Shown here one piece after another: positions 54,185 to 63,926 of a stretch of 64,000 nucleotides of DNA. Position 1 is the first letter of the stretch, and each line of letters starts with the position of its first letter. The notes under the pieces were generated by a model. That model worked only from the letters and a program-made list of their open reading frames with translations. It searched no databases and was not told the DNA's origin. This DNA comes from an uncultured Lutibacter sp. (lineage in GTDB: Bacteria > Bacteroidota > Bacteroidia > Flavobacteriales > Flavobacteriaceae): contig NZ_CALAEQ010000268.1 of the NCBI RefSeq assembly GCF_937891065.1, forward strand, positions 19,730-83,729, given 5' to 3'. Made by a program: the position numbers and the translations under genes.

Positions 54185-54896
54185 TTGGAATTACATAAAA
54201 GGCTTACTGCTACTTGCATTAGTAGTGTTTTTGTATGGTTTTTCAATCAACAAAAATAGTAGAAAAGAAGTACATGAAATAGTGATTGAATTTGAAGAGG
54301 GAAACAACCTTTTCATGAATGATCAAATAGTTAATAAATTGTTAATACAAAATGGCAAAACGGTTAAAAACCAAGCGAAATCTGTCATAGATTTACATTT
54401 ATTAGAGGCGAATGTACTATCACACCCCATGGTAGAAGATGTAGCTGTTTTTTTAACGGTTGATGGTTTGTTGAAAGCTAAAATAAAGCAGCGAACACCT
54501 ATTGCCAGAGTGCTATCAAATACAAAGAGTTATTATATTGATAAACAGGCAAAAGTAATGCCTTTATCAGGAAATCATTCAGCTAGAGTGTTGTTGGTTT
54601 TTGGGGATATTAAGGAAGTAGACATTTCTAAAATTCATATTTTGGCAACAGCAATTTTGGAAGATGAATTTTTAAAAAAGCAAATAATTAGTATTCAAAA
54701 AGTGCCGAATAATGAGTTTGTTTTGAATACACGAGTGGGTGATCAGGAAATATTTTTAGGAAAAATTGAAGATTTGAATCATAAATTCAAGAATTTACAA
54801 TCATTTTTTAAAAAAACAATGACTGATAAAACGATAGAAAATTACACATCAATAAATTTAAAATACAGCAATCAAGTTGTGTGTACAAAAAAGTAA
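54174..54896 (+). CDS. ftsQ: cell division protein FtsQ (DivIB family)
   Basis: 240 aa. TTG start at 54174 overlapping the murC end by 11 bases. One N-terminal membrane helix (GLLLLALVVFLYGFSI, ~9-24), a POTRA-like stretch to ~95 and the FtsQ-type beta-domain (KIKQRTPIARVLSNTKSYYIDKQAKVMPLS). Weakly conserved in sequence; topology and place before ftsA decide the call. Confidence 0.87.
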   Translation: MKINWNYIKGLLLLALVVFLYGFSINKNSRKEVHEIVIEFEEGNNLFMNDQIVNKLLIQNGKTVKNQAKSVIDLHLLEANVLSHPMVEDVAVFLTVDGLLKAKIKQRTPIARVLSNTKSYYIDKQAKVMPLSGNHSARVLLVFGDIKEVDISKIHILATAILEDEFLKKQIISIQKVPNNEFVLNTRVGDQEIFLGKIEDLNHKFKNLQSFFKKTMTDKTIENYTSINLKYSNQVVCTKK

Positions 54897-54899
54897 ATT

Positions 54900-56219
54900 A
54901 TGGAACACGATGATATTTCAGTAGGACTAGACATAGGAACAACAAAAATTGTTGCTATGATTGGGCGTAGAAATGAATATGGGAAAATTGAGTTGCTTGG
55001 AATTGGGAAAGCCAAAAGCTTAGGTGTACATAGAGGTGTTGTAAATAATATTACACAAACTATACAATCAATTCAAATGGCGGTTGATGAAGCTATTGCT
55101 GTTTCTGGAATTAAAATCACAGAAGCGGTTGTTGGAATTGCTGGTCAGCATATTAGAAGTTTGCAGCATAGTGATTATATAACGCGTCCAAATTCTGAAG
55201 ATGTAATTTGTGATGAAGATTTAGAAAAATTAGAAAAGCAAGTTTATAAATTAGTAATGCTTCCTGGCGAAGAAATTATTCATGTGCTTCCTCAAGAATT
55301 TAAAGTAGATGGACAAGCGGAAATTACAGAACCTGTAGGGATGTATGGTGGTAGGCTAGAGGCTAATTTTCACGTAGTTGTTGGTCAGGTTTCTTCTATA
55401 AGAAATGTTGGACGTTGCATAAAAAGCGCGGGGTTAAATTTGGCAGGTATTACTTTAGAGCCTTTAGCATCAGCCGAAGCCGTTTTAAGTAATGAAGAAA
55501 AAGAAGCTGGTGTTGCTTTAATTGATATTGGTGGTGGTACCACAGATTTAGCCATTTTTAAAAATGGTATTATTCGTCATACAGCAGTAATTCCGTTTGG
55601 TGGAAATGTAATAACTGAAGATATTAAAGAGGGCTGTTCAATTATTGAAAAACAAGCTGAGTTATTAAAAACAAAATTTGGATCTGCATGGCCAGGGGAA
55701 AACAAAGAAAACGAAATTGTTTCAATTCCGGGATTAAGAGGTAGAGATCCAAAAGAAATTACACTAAAAAACTTATCAAAAATAATTCATGCACGTGTAT
55801 TAGAAATTATAGAACAAGTGTTTTTAGAAATTAAAAATTATGGCCATGAAGAGCCAAAGAAAAAACTAATTGCAGGTATTGTTTTAACAGGTGGTGGAGC
55901 TGAATTAAAACATATTAAGCAATTGGTTGAATACATTACAGGAATGGATACCAGAATTGGATATCCAAATGAAAATTTAGCTGGTGATTCTGATGAAAGT
56001 TTATCAAGTCCTCAATATGCTACAGCAGTTGGACTTTTAATGAATGGATTAAACAAAATTCATAAAAATAGAATAAAAATTTCTCAACAAGTTAAAGTTG
56101 AATCTTCAAAAAATGAAAAAGAAGACCAGGAGGAAGTTGAAAAAGTTGAAGAACCTAAAAAGTCAATTTTTGAAAAATGGGGAGATAAGTTTAGAGATTT
56201 TTTAGACAACGCAGAGTAA
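54900..56219 (+). CDS. ftsA: cell division protein FtsA
   Basis: 439 aa actin-like ATPase that tethers FtsZ to the membrane. Seen: VGLDIGTTKIVAMIG (phosphate 1), the SHS2 insert (KAKSLGVHRGVVNNI..), IDIGGGTTDLAIFKNG (~207, phosphate 2) and GGGAELKHIKQL (adenosine, ~327). The C-terminus has a Lys/Glu-rich linker and ends FEKWGDKFRDFLDNAE, an amphipathic helix expected to bind membrane. Confidence 0.96.
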   Translation: MEHDDISVGLDIGTTKIVAMIGRRNEYGKIELLGIGKAKSLGVHRGVVNNITQTIQSIQMAVDEAIAVSGIKITEAVVGIAGQHIRSLQHSDYITRPNSEDVICDEDLEKLEKQVYKLVMLPGEEIIHVLPQEFKVDGQAEITEPVGMYGGRLEANFHVVVGQVSSIRNVGRCIKSAGLNLAGITLEPLASAEAVLSNEEKEAGVALIDIGGGTTDLAIFKNGIIRHTAVIPFGGNVITEDIKEGCSIIEKQAELLKTKFGSAWPGENKENEIVSIPGLRGRDPKEITLKNLSKIIHARVLEIIEQVFLEIKNYGHEEPKKKLIAGIVLTGGGAELKHIKQLVEYITGMDTRIGYPNENLAGDSDESLSSPQYATAVGLLMNGLNKIHKNRIKISQQVKVESSKNEKEDQEEVEKVEEPKKSIFEKWGDKFRDFLDNAE

Positions 56220-56255
56220 GTAAAAAAATTAAAGAAAAGACCAAATAAACAGATT

Positions 56256-58190
56256 ATGAGCAGTTCAGATTTTAACAACATTTCATTCGATTTACCAAAA
56301 AATCAATCCAACGTTATTAAAGTGATAGGAGTAGGTGGTGGCGGTAGCAATGCCGTAAATCATATGTACTCACAAGGGATAGATGGAGTTGATTTTGTAA
56401 TTTGTAATACGGATGCTCAAGCATTACAGAACAGTCCAATTCCAACAAAAATTCAATTAGGAATTACATTAACTGAAGGGCTTGGAGCTGGAGCAAATCC
56501 AGAGGTTGGTGAACAAGCTGCAATAGAAAGCATAGAAGAAATAAGAGAAATGCTTTCTTCTAATGCTAAAATGGTATTTATAAATGTTGGTATGGGTGGT
56601 GGAACCGGTACAGGTGCTGCTCCTGTTATTGCTAAAGTTGCACGTGAACTGGATTTATTAACTATTGGGATAGTAACAATACCTTTTACTTTTGAAGGTA
56701 AAATGCGTAATGAACAAGCTCAAAAAGGGATTGAAAAATTACGCGAATATGTAGATTCTCTAGTTGTAATTAATAATAATAAATTGAGAGAAGTTTATGG
56801 AAATCTTGGTTTTAAAGCTGGATTTTCAAAAGCTGATGAAGTATTATCTACAGCTTCTCGTGGAATAGCTGAAGTAATTACACATCATTACACTCAAAAT
56901 ATTGACTTAAAAGATGCTAAAACGGTTCTTTCTAATAGTGGAACTGCAATAATGGGATCTGCGATAGCATCAGGTACAAATAGATCTCAAGAAGCAATTT
57001 CTAAAGCTTTAGATTCTCCATTATTAAATGATAATAAAATTACAGGAGCTAAAAATGTATTATTATTAATTGTTTCAGGTTCTGATGAAATTACAATTGA
57101 TGAAATAGGTGAGATAAACGAATATATTCAATCTGAAGCAAAAACAGATGTAAACACTACCGATGTTAATATTATCATGGGAGTTGGTGAAGATGAATCT
57201 TTAGGAAATGCTATTTCAGTTACTATAGTAGCTACAGGATTTAATAAAGACCAACAACATGAAATTTCAAATACAGAGGCTAAAAAAATAATTCATACAC
57301 TTGGTGATGATCAAGAAGCAACCTTCGATTTTTTAGAAAAAAGAATTGAAAGCCCATTAAAAAAACAAACGTTTAATCCAATTGATAAAACCCCAGTTGT
57401 TGAAGATAAAATTGTGTTTGATTTAGGTGAAGAAATAGAAACAGCATTTGAAATTATTCCAACTACTGAATTTATTAAAAATATTGATGTTGTTTATGAG
57501 GAGATTTCTTTAGAATCTACTGAAGATTTTGTTATTACCTCAATATCTTCAGAAAAAGTTGAAGAACCAACTCAAGTTTATGAAGAAGAAGAAAATCAAA
57601 TCTCTTTAACGTTCGATTTACCAATTTCTGAGATTAATAAGAAACCTAAATTTGAAGAGTCTAAAATTAATATTAACACTATTGATGTTTTTGATCATCA
57701 AGTTTTAAAACCAAAAAAGGAAGTTACAGAAGACGTATATTTTTCGTTGGAAGATTATACAGAATTAGAAGAGAATTTAACGAAAGCTTCCAAACCAAGT
57801 TCTGTTAAAACAGAAGTTAAAACAGAAGTTAATGAAGATTTAAATTTTACACTTAGATCTGATTCTAAAATTGAAATGGACATTAAAAATCATGAAGTTG
57901 TAGATCATAAAGAAATTAATCCATTGGAATTAACTATTGATGAATTACAAAAAAGAGCAGCTCACAGAAGGCAAGAAATGAGAAATTTCAATTATAAATT
58001 TGTGAATAGAGTTAATAAAAATATTGATGAAATAGAAAAAGAGCCAGCATATAAAAGAATGGGAATTCAATTAAATGAAAATTCACACTCTTCTGAAATT
58101 AGTCAATCTAGAACTACATTACAGATTGATGATAATGATGAAATACAATTCCGTTCAAATAATTCATTTCTACATGATAATGTAGATTAA
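56256..58190 (+). CDS. ftsZ: cell division protein FtsZ with long C-terminal extension
   Basis: 644 aa, against ~385 in E. coli. Tubulin-like GTPase domain in residues ~15-330: VIGVGGGGSNAVNHM, the tubulin signature MGGGTGTGAAPVIAKVA (~109-125), NNNKLREVYG and the GTNRSQEAI T7-loop region. Residues ~335-600 are an acidic, low-complexity linker (short repeats such as KTEVKTEV); a conserved Bacteroidota-type tail (LTIDELQKRAAHRRQEMRNF, YKRMGIQL) follows near the end. The extension is normal for the phylum; its FtsA-binding peptide is not obvious by eye. Confidence 0.96.
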   Translation: MSSSDFNNISFDLPKNQSNVIKVIGVGGGGSNAVNHMYSQGIDGVDFVICNTDAQALQNSPIPTKIQLGITLTEGLGAGANPEVGEQAAIESIEEIREMLSSNAKMVFINVGMGGGTGTGAAPVIAKVARELDLLTIGIVTIPFTFEGKMRNEQAQKGIEKLREYVDSLVVINNNKLREVYGNLGFKAGFSKADEVLSTASRGIAEVITHHYTQNIDLKDAKTVLSNSGTAIMGSAIASGTNRSQEAISKALDSPLLNDNKITGAKNVLLLIVSGSDEITIDEIGEINEYIQSEAKTDVNTTDVNIIMGVGEDESLGNAISVTIVATGFNKDQQHEISNTEAKKIIHTLGDDQEATFDFLEKRIESPLKKQTFNPIDKTPVVEDKIVFDLGEEIETAFEIIPTTEFIKNIDVVYEEISLESTEDFVITSISSEKVEEPTQVYEEEENQISLTFDLPISEINKKPKFEESKININTIDVFDHQVLKPKKEVTEDVYFSLEDYTELEENLTKASKPSSVKTEVKTEVNEDLNFTLRSDSKIEMDIKNHEVVDHKEINPLELTIDELQKRAAHRRQEMRNFNYKFVNRVNKNIDEIEKEPAYKRMGIQLNENSHSSEISQSRTTLQIDDNDEIQFRSNNSFLHDNVD

Positions 58191-58236
58191 AACTTAGCCC
58201 AAAGATGAGTACCCTTAGATAAATTTTCTAAGTTTT

Positions 58237-58286
58237 GGACTCGAAAATCTTTAAGAATATTAAAGGTTTTCGGGTTCTTTTTTTTT
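58237..58286 (+). terminator. strong rho-independent terminator at the end of the dcw cluster
   Basis: 18-base arms, GGACTCGAAAATCTTTAA and TTAAAGGTTTTCGGGTTC, paired throughout with three G-U pairs, 5-base loop, then nine T. A TATCTTCG directly behind (58286-58293) may be the -7 element for the next gene. Confidence 0.85.
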
Positions 58287-58315
58287 ATCTTCGCACTACT
58301 ATAAAATACTAAAGT

Positions 58316-58765
58316 ATGAGTTTGCAACAAGAATTAATGATGAAATTGAAAGAAGCTATGAAAGCAAAAGATGCAGTAGCTTTAGAATCTTTAAGAGCTA
58401 TTAAATCTGAAATATTATTAGTTCAAACAAAAGGAGGTGCTTCAAGTGAATTAACTAAAGAGGAAGAAATTAAATTACTTCAAAAATTAGTAAAACAAAG
58501 AAAAGATAGTGCAGCAATTTATAAAGAGCAAGGTAGAGCTGATTTAGCTGAACCAGAATTAGCTCAAATAGCAGTAATTTCTCAATTTTTACCAGAACAA
58601 ATGGGTGAAGATGAATTAAAAAAAGTGATTGCTGATATTATGAAAGCAGTAGGAGCAACTTCAATTAAAGATATGGGAAAAGTTATGGGGTTGGCTTCAA
58701 AACAATTAGAAGGGAAAGCTGATGGTAAAGCTATTTCAACAGCAGTAAAACAACTTTTAGCATAA
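58316..58765 (+). CDS. GatB/YqeY domain-containing protein
   Basis: 149 aa, all helical, with the tail domain of the GatB amidotransferase subunit as a free protein. Seen: LKEAMKAKDAVALESLRAIKSEI at the N-terminus, EQGRADLAEPELAQIAVISQFLPEQM (~80-105), and KDMGKVMGLASKQLEGKADGKAIS (~120-143). tRNA-binding is assumed by analogy with GatB; a tRNA gene follows immediately. Function of the stand-alone form is unclear. Confidence 0.93.
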   Translation: MSLQQELMMKLKEAMKAKDAVALESLRAIKSEILLVQTKGGASSELTKEEEIKLLQKLVKQRKDSAAIYKEQGRADLAEPELAQIAVISQFLPEQMGEDELKKVIADIMKAVGATSIKDMGKVMGLASKQLEGKADGKAISTAVKQLLA

Positions 58766-58775
58766 TATTAAATTA

Positions 58776-58849
58776 GGCCTCGTGGCGCAACTGAATAGCG
58801 CACTGGATTTCGGCTCCAGCGGTTACAGGTTTGAATCCTGTCGGGGTCA
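58776..58849 (+). tRNA. tRNA-Arg (anticodon TCG)
   Basis: 74-base cloverleaf: acceptor GGCCTCG / CGGGGTC with two G-U pairs, D stem GCGC/GCGC, anticodon stem CTGGA/TCCAG with loop TTTCGGC giving anticodon TCG (reads CGA, Arg), T arm ACAGG-TTTGAAT-CCTGT. Discriminator A at 58849; CCA is not encoded. Confidence 0.92.
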
Positions 58850-58860
58850 CAAAATATAAA

Positions 58861-58897
58861 AAAAGCAAGTTAAAATAATTTTAACTTGCTTTTTTTA
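58861..58897 (+). terminator. terminator after tRNA-Arg
   Basis: AAGCAAGTTAAAAT / ATTTTAACTTGCTT inverted repeat followed by a T run, 12 bases after the tRNA. Confidence 0.85.
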
Positions 58898-59004
58898 TAT
58901 GCAGAATTGATCCAGGAAGACTTTAATATATGATAAAACTGATTTTAATCATAAAATCGTTGGTAATATTTTAAGAACTTTATAAGAATATTAAATGATT
59001 TATT

Positions 59005-59439
59005 ATGAAACGTTTGGAGCCTGTATCAAAAATTATGACTAGAAAGCTAATTACGTTAACGCTGTTTGACGATTTATATAAAGCTGAAAAATTGTTTAAA
59101 GAAAACCATATTCGTCATATTCCAATTGTAAAGGGAGATCATATTATTGGAATGCTAAGTTGTTCGGGTATAGAACGAATAGGGTTTTTAGACTCTTTTG
59201 ATTCTGATGAAACTAAAGTTGATAATGCAATTTATAGTATGTTGAATATTAGTCAGTTAATGGTTAGAAACCCAATAGTAATAAATTCTAGTGCTACCAT
59301 AAAATCAGTTGTTGAAATATTGGCTAAAAACGAAATTCATGCATTGCCCGTTGTTGAGAATAAAATACTTGTTGGTATTGTTACAACTACAGATGTTTTA
59401 AATTATTTATTGGAACAATATGAATTAGAAATGAGCTAA
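59005..59439 (+). CDS. CBS-domain pair protein
   Basis: 144 aa consisting of two CBS domains only: KIMTRKLITLTLFDDLYKAEKLFKENHIRHIPIV (~8-41) and LMVRNPIVINSSATIKSVVEILAKNEIHALPVV (~86-118), which would fold as one Bateman module binding an adenine nucleotide. No effector domain. Target unknown. Its stop directly abuts the end of rpe on the other strand. Confidence 0.88.
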   Translation: MKRLEPVSKIMTRKLITLTLFDDLYKAEKLFKENHIRHIPIVKGDHIIGMLSCSGIERIGFLDSFDSDETKVDNAIYSMLNISQLMVRNPIVINSSATIKSVVEILAKNEIHALPVVENKILVGIVTTTDVLNYLLEQYELEMS

Positions 59440-60102
59440 CTACTTAGGTGAAACTAAATTTTTTAAATTCAGAATAGTTTCAGCAGGGTTTTCACTTTTA
59501 AAAACAAAACTACCTGCTACAAAGGCATCAACCCCAGCTTCAGAAAGTTGTTCTATATTTTGATCTGTTACTCCACCATCAACTTCAATTAGTGCATTTG
59601 AACCAGAATATTCTATAAGGTTTTTAAGTTGTTCAACTTTTTTATAAGTATTTTCAATAAAACTTTGTCCTCCAAAACCTGGGTTTACACTCATAATTAA
59701 TACCAAATCTAAATCGGTAATAATATCTTCTAAAACAGCAATTGGTGTATGTGGGTTTAAAGAAACACCGGCTTTCATACCTTCTGCTTTTATAGCTTGA
59801 ACTGTTCTGTGTAAATGTGTGCAAGCTTCATAATGAACTGTTAAAATATCAGCACCCACTTTTTTAAAATCAGCAATAAATCTATCAGGATCAACAATCA
59901 TTAAATGAACATCCATTGTTTTAGTAGCGAGCTTTTTTATAGCACTAATTACTGGCATTCCAAATGAAATATTAGGAACAAAAACACCATCCATAACATC
60001 AATATGAAACCAATCAGCTTTACTATTGTTAATCATTTCAATATCACGTTGTAAGTTGCCAAAATCTGCAGCTAAAATTGAAGGAGCAATTAATTTATTC
60101 AT
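59440..60102 (-). CDS. rpe: ribulose-phosphate 3-epimerase
   Basis: 220 aa from ATG 60102 (MNKLIAPSILAADFGNLQRD, the normal start; the track's 24-residue extension runs through the promoter and the rpoD terminator). TIM barrel with HIDVMDGVFVPNISFG (~33-48, catalytic Asp and His), MDVHLMIVDPD (~64), MSVNPGFGGQSFI (~138) and IEVDGGVTDQN (~172, second catalytic Asp). Pentose phosphate pathway. Confidence 0.95.
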   Translation of the reverse strand: MNKLIAPSILAADFGNLQRDIEMINNSKADWFHIDVMDGVFVPNISFGMPVISAIKKLATKTMDVHLMIVDPDRFIADFKKVGADILTVHYEACTHLHRTVQAIKAEGMKAGVSLNPHTPIAVLEDIITDLDLVLIMSVNPGFGGQSFIENTYKKVEQLKNLIEYSGSNALIEVDGGVTDQNIEQLSEAGVDAFVAGSFVFKSENPAETILNLKNLVSPK

Positions 60103-60122
60103 TTTATAAGTTATTGTTTTTA

Positions 60123-60130
60123 CAAAAGTA
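60123..60130 (-). promoter_or_regulatory. -7 promoter element of rpe
   Basis: The minus strand reads TACTTTTG, exact TAnnTTTG, about 20 bases before the ATG at 60102, and just behind the rpoD terminator. Confidence 0.5.
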
Positions 60131-60142
60131 TTATTTAAAAAA

Positions 60143-60172
60143 GAAAAACGCTCGATATTTCGAACGTTTTTC
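60143..60172 (-). terminator. rpoD terminator
   Basis: Arms GAAAAACGCTCGA / TCGAACGTTTTTC (one mismatch), with a T run on the minus strand side (A run at 60135-60142). Confidence 0.75.
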
Positions 60173-60181
60173 AAAGGATAG

Positions 60182-61045
60182 TTATCCTAAATATGTTTTC
60201 AAGATTTTACTTCTTGAAGTATGTTTTAATCGTCTAATTGCTTTTTCTTTAATTTGACGAACACGTTCACGAGTTAAATCAAATGTTTCTCCAATTTCTT
60301 CTAAAGTCATTGGGTGCGCATCACCTAAACCAAAGTATAACTGAACAACGTCAGCTTCTCTAGGTGTTAAAGTTTCCAAAGCACGTTCAATTTCAACTTT
60401 TAATGATTCGTGTAATAAAGCTCTATCTGGGTTTGGAGAATCTCCAGTATTTAATACATCGTATAAATTTGAATCTTCACCTTCTATTAATGGAGCATCC
60501 ATAGATACGTGACGTCCAGAATTTTTCATAGATTCTTTAACGTCATTAATAGTCATATCCAATTTTTTTGCAATTTCTTCAGCAGAAGGAGGTCTTTCAT
60601 TTTCTTGCTCTAAAAACGCATACATTTTATTGATTTTGTTGATAGAACCAATTTTATTTAAAGGTAAACGTACAATACGAGATTGTTCAGCTAATGCTTG
60701 TAAAATTGATTGACGAATCCACCAAACAGCATAGGATATAAATTTAAAACCACGAGTTTCATCAAAACGTTTAGCAGCTTTAATTAATCCTAAGTTTCCT
60801 TCATTAATTAAATCAGGTAATGTTAATCCTTGATTTTGGTATTGTTTAGCTACAGATACAACAAAACGTAAGTTCGCTTTTGTTAATTTTTCTAATGCAG
60901 CTTGATCTCCTGTTCTAATACGTTGAGCTAATTCTACTTCCATTTCAGCAGTAATTAAATCAACTTTTCCTATTTCTTGTAAATATTTATCTAATGATGC
61001 GGTTTCTCTATTAGTAACCTGTTTTGTAATTTTAAGTTGTCTCAT
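60182..61045 (-). CDS. rpoD: primary RNA polymerase sigma factor (RpoD/SigA, short Bacteroidota type)
   Basis: 287 aa, with no region 1.1 and no non-conserved domain; it starts at region 1.2 ([28 protein letters not shown]). Region 2 shows [38 protein letters not shown] (~79-115) and [24 protein letters not shown] (~125-148), the -10-reading part. Region 4 has [27 protein letters not shown] (~248-274). This is the phylum's housekeeping sigma, which reads the TTG / TAnnTTTG promoters listed here. Confidence 0.96.
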   Translation of the reverse strand: MRQLKITKQVTNRETASLDKYLQEIGKVDLITAEMEVELAQRIRTGDQAALEKLTKANLRFVVSVAKQYQNQGLTLPDLINEGNLGLIKAAKRFDETRGFKFISYAVWWIRQSILQALAEQSRIVRLPLNKIGSINKINKMYAFLEQENERPPSAEEIAKKLDMTINDVKESMKNSGRHVSMDAPLIEGEDSNLYDVLNTGDSPNPDRALLHESLKVEIERALETLTPREADVVQLYFGLGDAHPMTLEEIGETFDLTRERVRQIKEKAIRRLKHTSRSKILKTYLG

Positions 61046-61172
61046 TTAAGTCGCTAAAATATTTTTATTAATATATGGTGTACATTATATTATACGTAGT
61101 TATTTAATAAATGTTACAAAAAGAATGATAAAATATTAATTTATTAACAAATTTTAATCTTTTGGCATAAAA

Positions 61173-61198
61173 AAAGCTTCTCAATTAAGAGAAGCTTT
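61173..61198 (-). terminator. pnp terminator
   Basis: AAAGCTTCTC-AATTAA-GAGAAGCTTT hairpin, with the T run on the minus strand (A run at 61168-61175), 20 bases after the pnp stop. Confidence 0.85.
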
Positions 61199-61217
61199 AA
61201 ATTATTTAAATAGAAAC

Positions 61218-63419
61218 TTAGTTTCTGTCTTGTCTTGGTTTTCTATCTCTATCACCACCACGATTGTCTCTATTATCTCTTGGAGGTCTTGCAACAAATC
61301 CTTCAGGTTTTGGTAAAAGAGCCTTTCTAGATACTTTTTCTTTACGAGTTTTTGGGTCTCTACCAAAGTATTTTACATCAAAAACATCACCCATATTAAC
61401 AACATCTGTAACATTATCAGTACGTTCCCAAGCTAATTCAGAAATATGTAATAACACTTCGTTTCCTGGTGCATCTACATATTCTACAACAGCTCCAAAG
61501 TCAAGCATTTTAATTACTTTTACTTCATAAGCACTTCCAACTTGTGGTTTGAATAATAAAGAGTCGATTTTCGCTAATACAGCATCAATACCATCTTGGT
61601 TTGTTCCTAAAATTTCAACAATACCTTCTTCAGTAACAGGATCTTCATTTATAACAATTGTACATCCAGTTGCCTTTTGCATTTCCTGAATTACTTTTCC
61701 TCCAGGTCCAATTAATGCACCAATAAATTCATTAGGAATTCTTCTTGAAATCATTTTAGGAGCATGTGGTTTAACATCAACATTTGGTTGAGCAATTGTA
61801 TCAGTTATTTTCCCTAAAATATGTAATCTTCCTTCACGAGCTTGTTTTAATGCGTCCACTAAAATTTCGTATGATAAACCTTTAATTTTAATGTCCATTT
61901 GACAAGCTGTAATTCCTTCAGTTGTTCCGGTAACTTTAAAATCCATATCACCTAAATGATCTTCATCACCTAAAATATCAGATAATACAGCATAACGATC
62001 ACCGTCAGAAATTAATCCCATTGCAATTCCAGATACAGGTCTTTTCATTTCTACACCAGCATCCATAAGCGCCATTGTACCAGCACAAACAGTTGCCATT
62101 GAAGATGAACCATTAGACTCTAATACTTCAGAAACAATTCTTACTGTGTAAGGGCAATTATCAGGAATCATTCCTTTTAATGCGCGTTGAGCTAAGTTTC
62201 CGTGTCCTACTTCTCTACGTGAAGTACCTCTTAATGGGCGTGCTTCTCCAGTACAAAAAGGAGGGAAGTTATAATGTAAATAAAATGTTTCTTCTCCTTC
62301 GTAAGATGGCATATCAATTTTGTTAGCTTCTCTAGATGTTCCTAAAGTAACTGTTGCTAACGCTTGAGTTTCACCTCTAGTAAAAATTGCAGAACCGTGT
62401 GTTGATGGTAAGTAATCTGTTTCACACCAAATTGGTCTAATTTCATCAGTTTTTCTACCATCTAATCTTAAGCCTTCACTTAATGTTAATTCACGAACCG
62501 CTTCTTTTTCTGCTTTGCTGTAATATCCTCCAACAAGATGACCAAATTCTGCCATCTCTTCTTCAGTAAATGAAGCTTTAACTTCTTCTTTAATTTCAGT
62601 AAAAGCAGCAGTACGTTCTACTTTAGACGTTCCTTTTTTTGCTACTGCATAACATTTATCATAAGCTAAATCGTGTATTCTTTTTGCTAAGTCTTCATTT
62701 CCTTCAGCAGTTTGATATTCACGAACTTCTTTTTTACCAAAGGCTTCAGCTAAACGAATTTGAGCAGCAATTTGAACTTTAATAGCTTCATGGGCAAATT
62801 TAATTGCGTCAGCCATTTCTTCTTCAGAAATTTCATCCATTTCACCTTCAACCATCATTACTGAATCTGCTGAAGCTCCAATCATCATTTCAAGGTCAGA
62901 TTCTGCTAATTGAGCACGTGTTGGATTAATAACAAATTCTCCATTAACACGAGCAACTCTAGCTTCAGATATAGCGCATTCGAATGGAAAGTCACTTAAT
63001 TGAATTGCTGCAGATGCTGCTAATCCTGCCATTGCTTCCGGCATTACGTCATCATCATGAGACATTAACTGAATCATCACTTGCGTTTCAGCGTGATAAT
63101 CTTTTGGGAAAAGCGGACGTAATACTCTATCTACTAAACGCATTGTTAATACTTCACCATCACTTGGACGAGCTTCTCTTTTGAAGAAACCACCTGGATA
63201 ACGACCTGCTGCTGCAAATTTTTCACGATAATCTACCGTTAATGGTAAAAAGTCGACATCACTTTGTTTGTAATTGGAAACAACTGTACATAACAACATA
63301 CAATTTCCTGATTGAACAACAACAGAACCATGTGCTTGTTTTGCTAATTTTCCTGTTTCTAAAGAGATAGTTCTTCCGTCTCCTAAGTCAATAATTTCTT
63401 TAAATACCTTTGGTATCAT
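61218..63419 (-). CDS. pnp: polyribonucleotide nucleotidyltransferase (PNPase)
   Basis: 733 aa. Two RNase PH domains (the second with [40 protein letters not shown] and [16 protein letters not shown]), a KH domain ([18 protein letters not shown], ~567) and an S1 domain ([21 protein letters not shown], ~637). The C-terminal tail is Arg/Asp/Gly-rich ([15 protein letters not shown]), fitting an RNA-binding or disordered tail. Follows rpsO as in most bacteria. Confidence 0.97.
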   Translation of the reverse strand: MIPKVFKEIIDLGDGRTISLETGKLAKQAHGSVVVQSGNCMLLCTVVSNYKQSDVDFLPLTVDYREKFAAAGRYPGGFFKREARPSDGEVLTMRLVDRVLRPLFPKDYHAETQVMIQLMSHDDDVMPEAMAGLAASAAIQLSDFPFECAISEARVARVNGEFVINPTRAQLAESDLEMMIGASADSVMMVEGEMDEISEEEMADAIKFAHEAIKVQIAAQIRLAEAFGKKEVREYQTAEGNEDLAKRIHDLAYDKCYAVAKKGTSKVERTAAFTEIKEEVKASFTEEEMAEFGHLVGGYYSKAEKEAVRELTLSEGLRLDGRKTDEIRPIWCETDYLPSTHGSAIFTRGETQALATVTLGTSREANKIDMPSYEGEETFYLHYNFPPFCTGEARPLRGTSRREVGHGNLAQRALKGMIPDNCPYTVRIVSEVLESNGSSSMATVCAGTMALMDAGVEMKRPVSGIAMGLISDGDRYAVLSDILGDEDHLGDMDFKVTGTTEGITACQMDIKIKGLSYEILVDALKQAREGRLHILGKITDTIAQPNVDVKPHAPKMISRRIPNEFIGALIGPGGKVIQEMQKATGCTIVINEDPVTEEGIVEILGTNQDGIDAVLAKIDSLLFKPQVGSAYEVKVIKMLDFGAVVEYVDAPGNEVLLHISELAWERTDNVTDVVNMGDVFDVKYFGRDPKTRKEKVSRKALLPKPEGFVARPPRDNRDNRGGDRDRKPRQDRN

Positions 63420-63531
63420 AAATAATGTTTTAATTTTTAATTAAACAATTGGTTTTAGTTGTTGTGTTGCTTATGAACCAATGAAAAGTTTAATATATGC
63501 TTTCTTTAATGTGTAATGAATTTTAAAAAAA

Positions 63532-63552
63532 AAGAGGCAAAATTTGCCTCTT
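63532..63552 (-). terminator. rpsO terminator / attenuator before pnp
   Basis: AAGAGGCAAA / TTTGCCTCTT hairpin, with a T run of nine on the minus strand. It lies between rpsO and pnp, so pnp is either read through or has its own promoter in 63420-63531, where I see no clear -7 element. Confidence 0.8.
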
Positions 63553-63562
63553 AATTTATAAA

Positions 63563-63832
63563 TTATTTTCTGATGCCTAATTCTTTAATTATTTCACGAT
63601 ATTTTACAATATCGTTTTTAATTAGGTAATCAAGGAAATTTCTTCTTTTACCAACTAATTTCACCAATGAACGCTCAGTATTATAATCTTTACGATTCTT
63701 TTTTAAGTGTTCAGTTAAATGGTTAATTCTGAAAGTAAATAAGGCAATTTGACCTTCTGAAGAACCAGTATTTGTTGCTGATTCACCGTGTTTAGCAAAA
63801 ATTTCTGCTTTTTTTTCTTTTGTTAAGTACAT
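63563..63832 (-). CDS. rpsO: 30S ribosomal protein S15
   Basis: 89 aa, standard length. Four-helix protein with TKEKKAEIFAKHGESATNTGSSEGQIALFTFRI and the 16S-binding loop LKKNRKDYNTERSLVKLVGKRRNFLDYL. Early central-domain assembly protein. Its own promoter is upstream at the right edge. Confidence 0.97.
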   Translation of the reverse strand: MYLTKEKKAEIFAKHGESATNTGSSEGQIALFTFRINHLTEHLKKNRKDYNTERSLVKLVGKRRNFLDYLIKNDIVKYREIIKELGIRK

Positions 63833-63880
63833 GCTAACATTAATTTTTATTAATAATTTTTATGTATGAATACTACAAAT

Positions 63881-63926
63881 GTAGTAAACAGGCGGCAAAG
63901 TTACGATTATTATTTTGATTAACAAT
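63881..63926 (-). promoter_or_regulatory. rpsO promoter and palindromic leader start
   Basis: On the minus strand TTG (63924-63926) lies 19 bases before TAACTTTG (63897-63904), an exact Bacteroidota promoter. The early leader holds a palindrome TACTACATTTGTAGTA (~63881-63896) at about the transcript start. Beyond 63926 to the right edge I see nothing definite. Confidence 0.6.
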
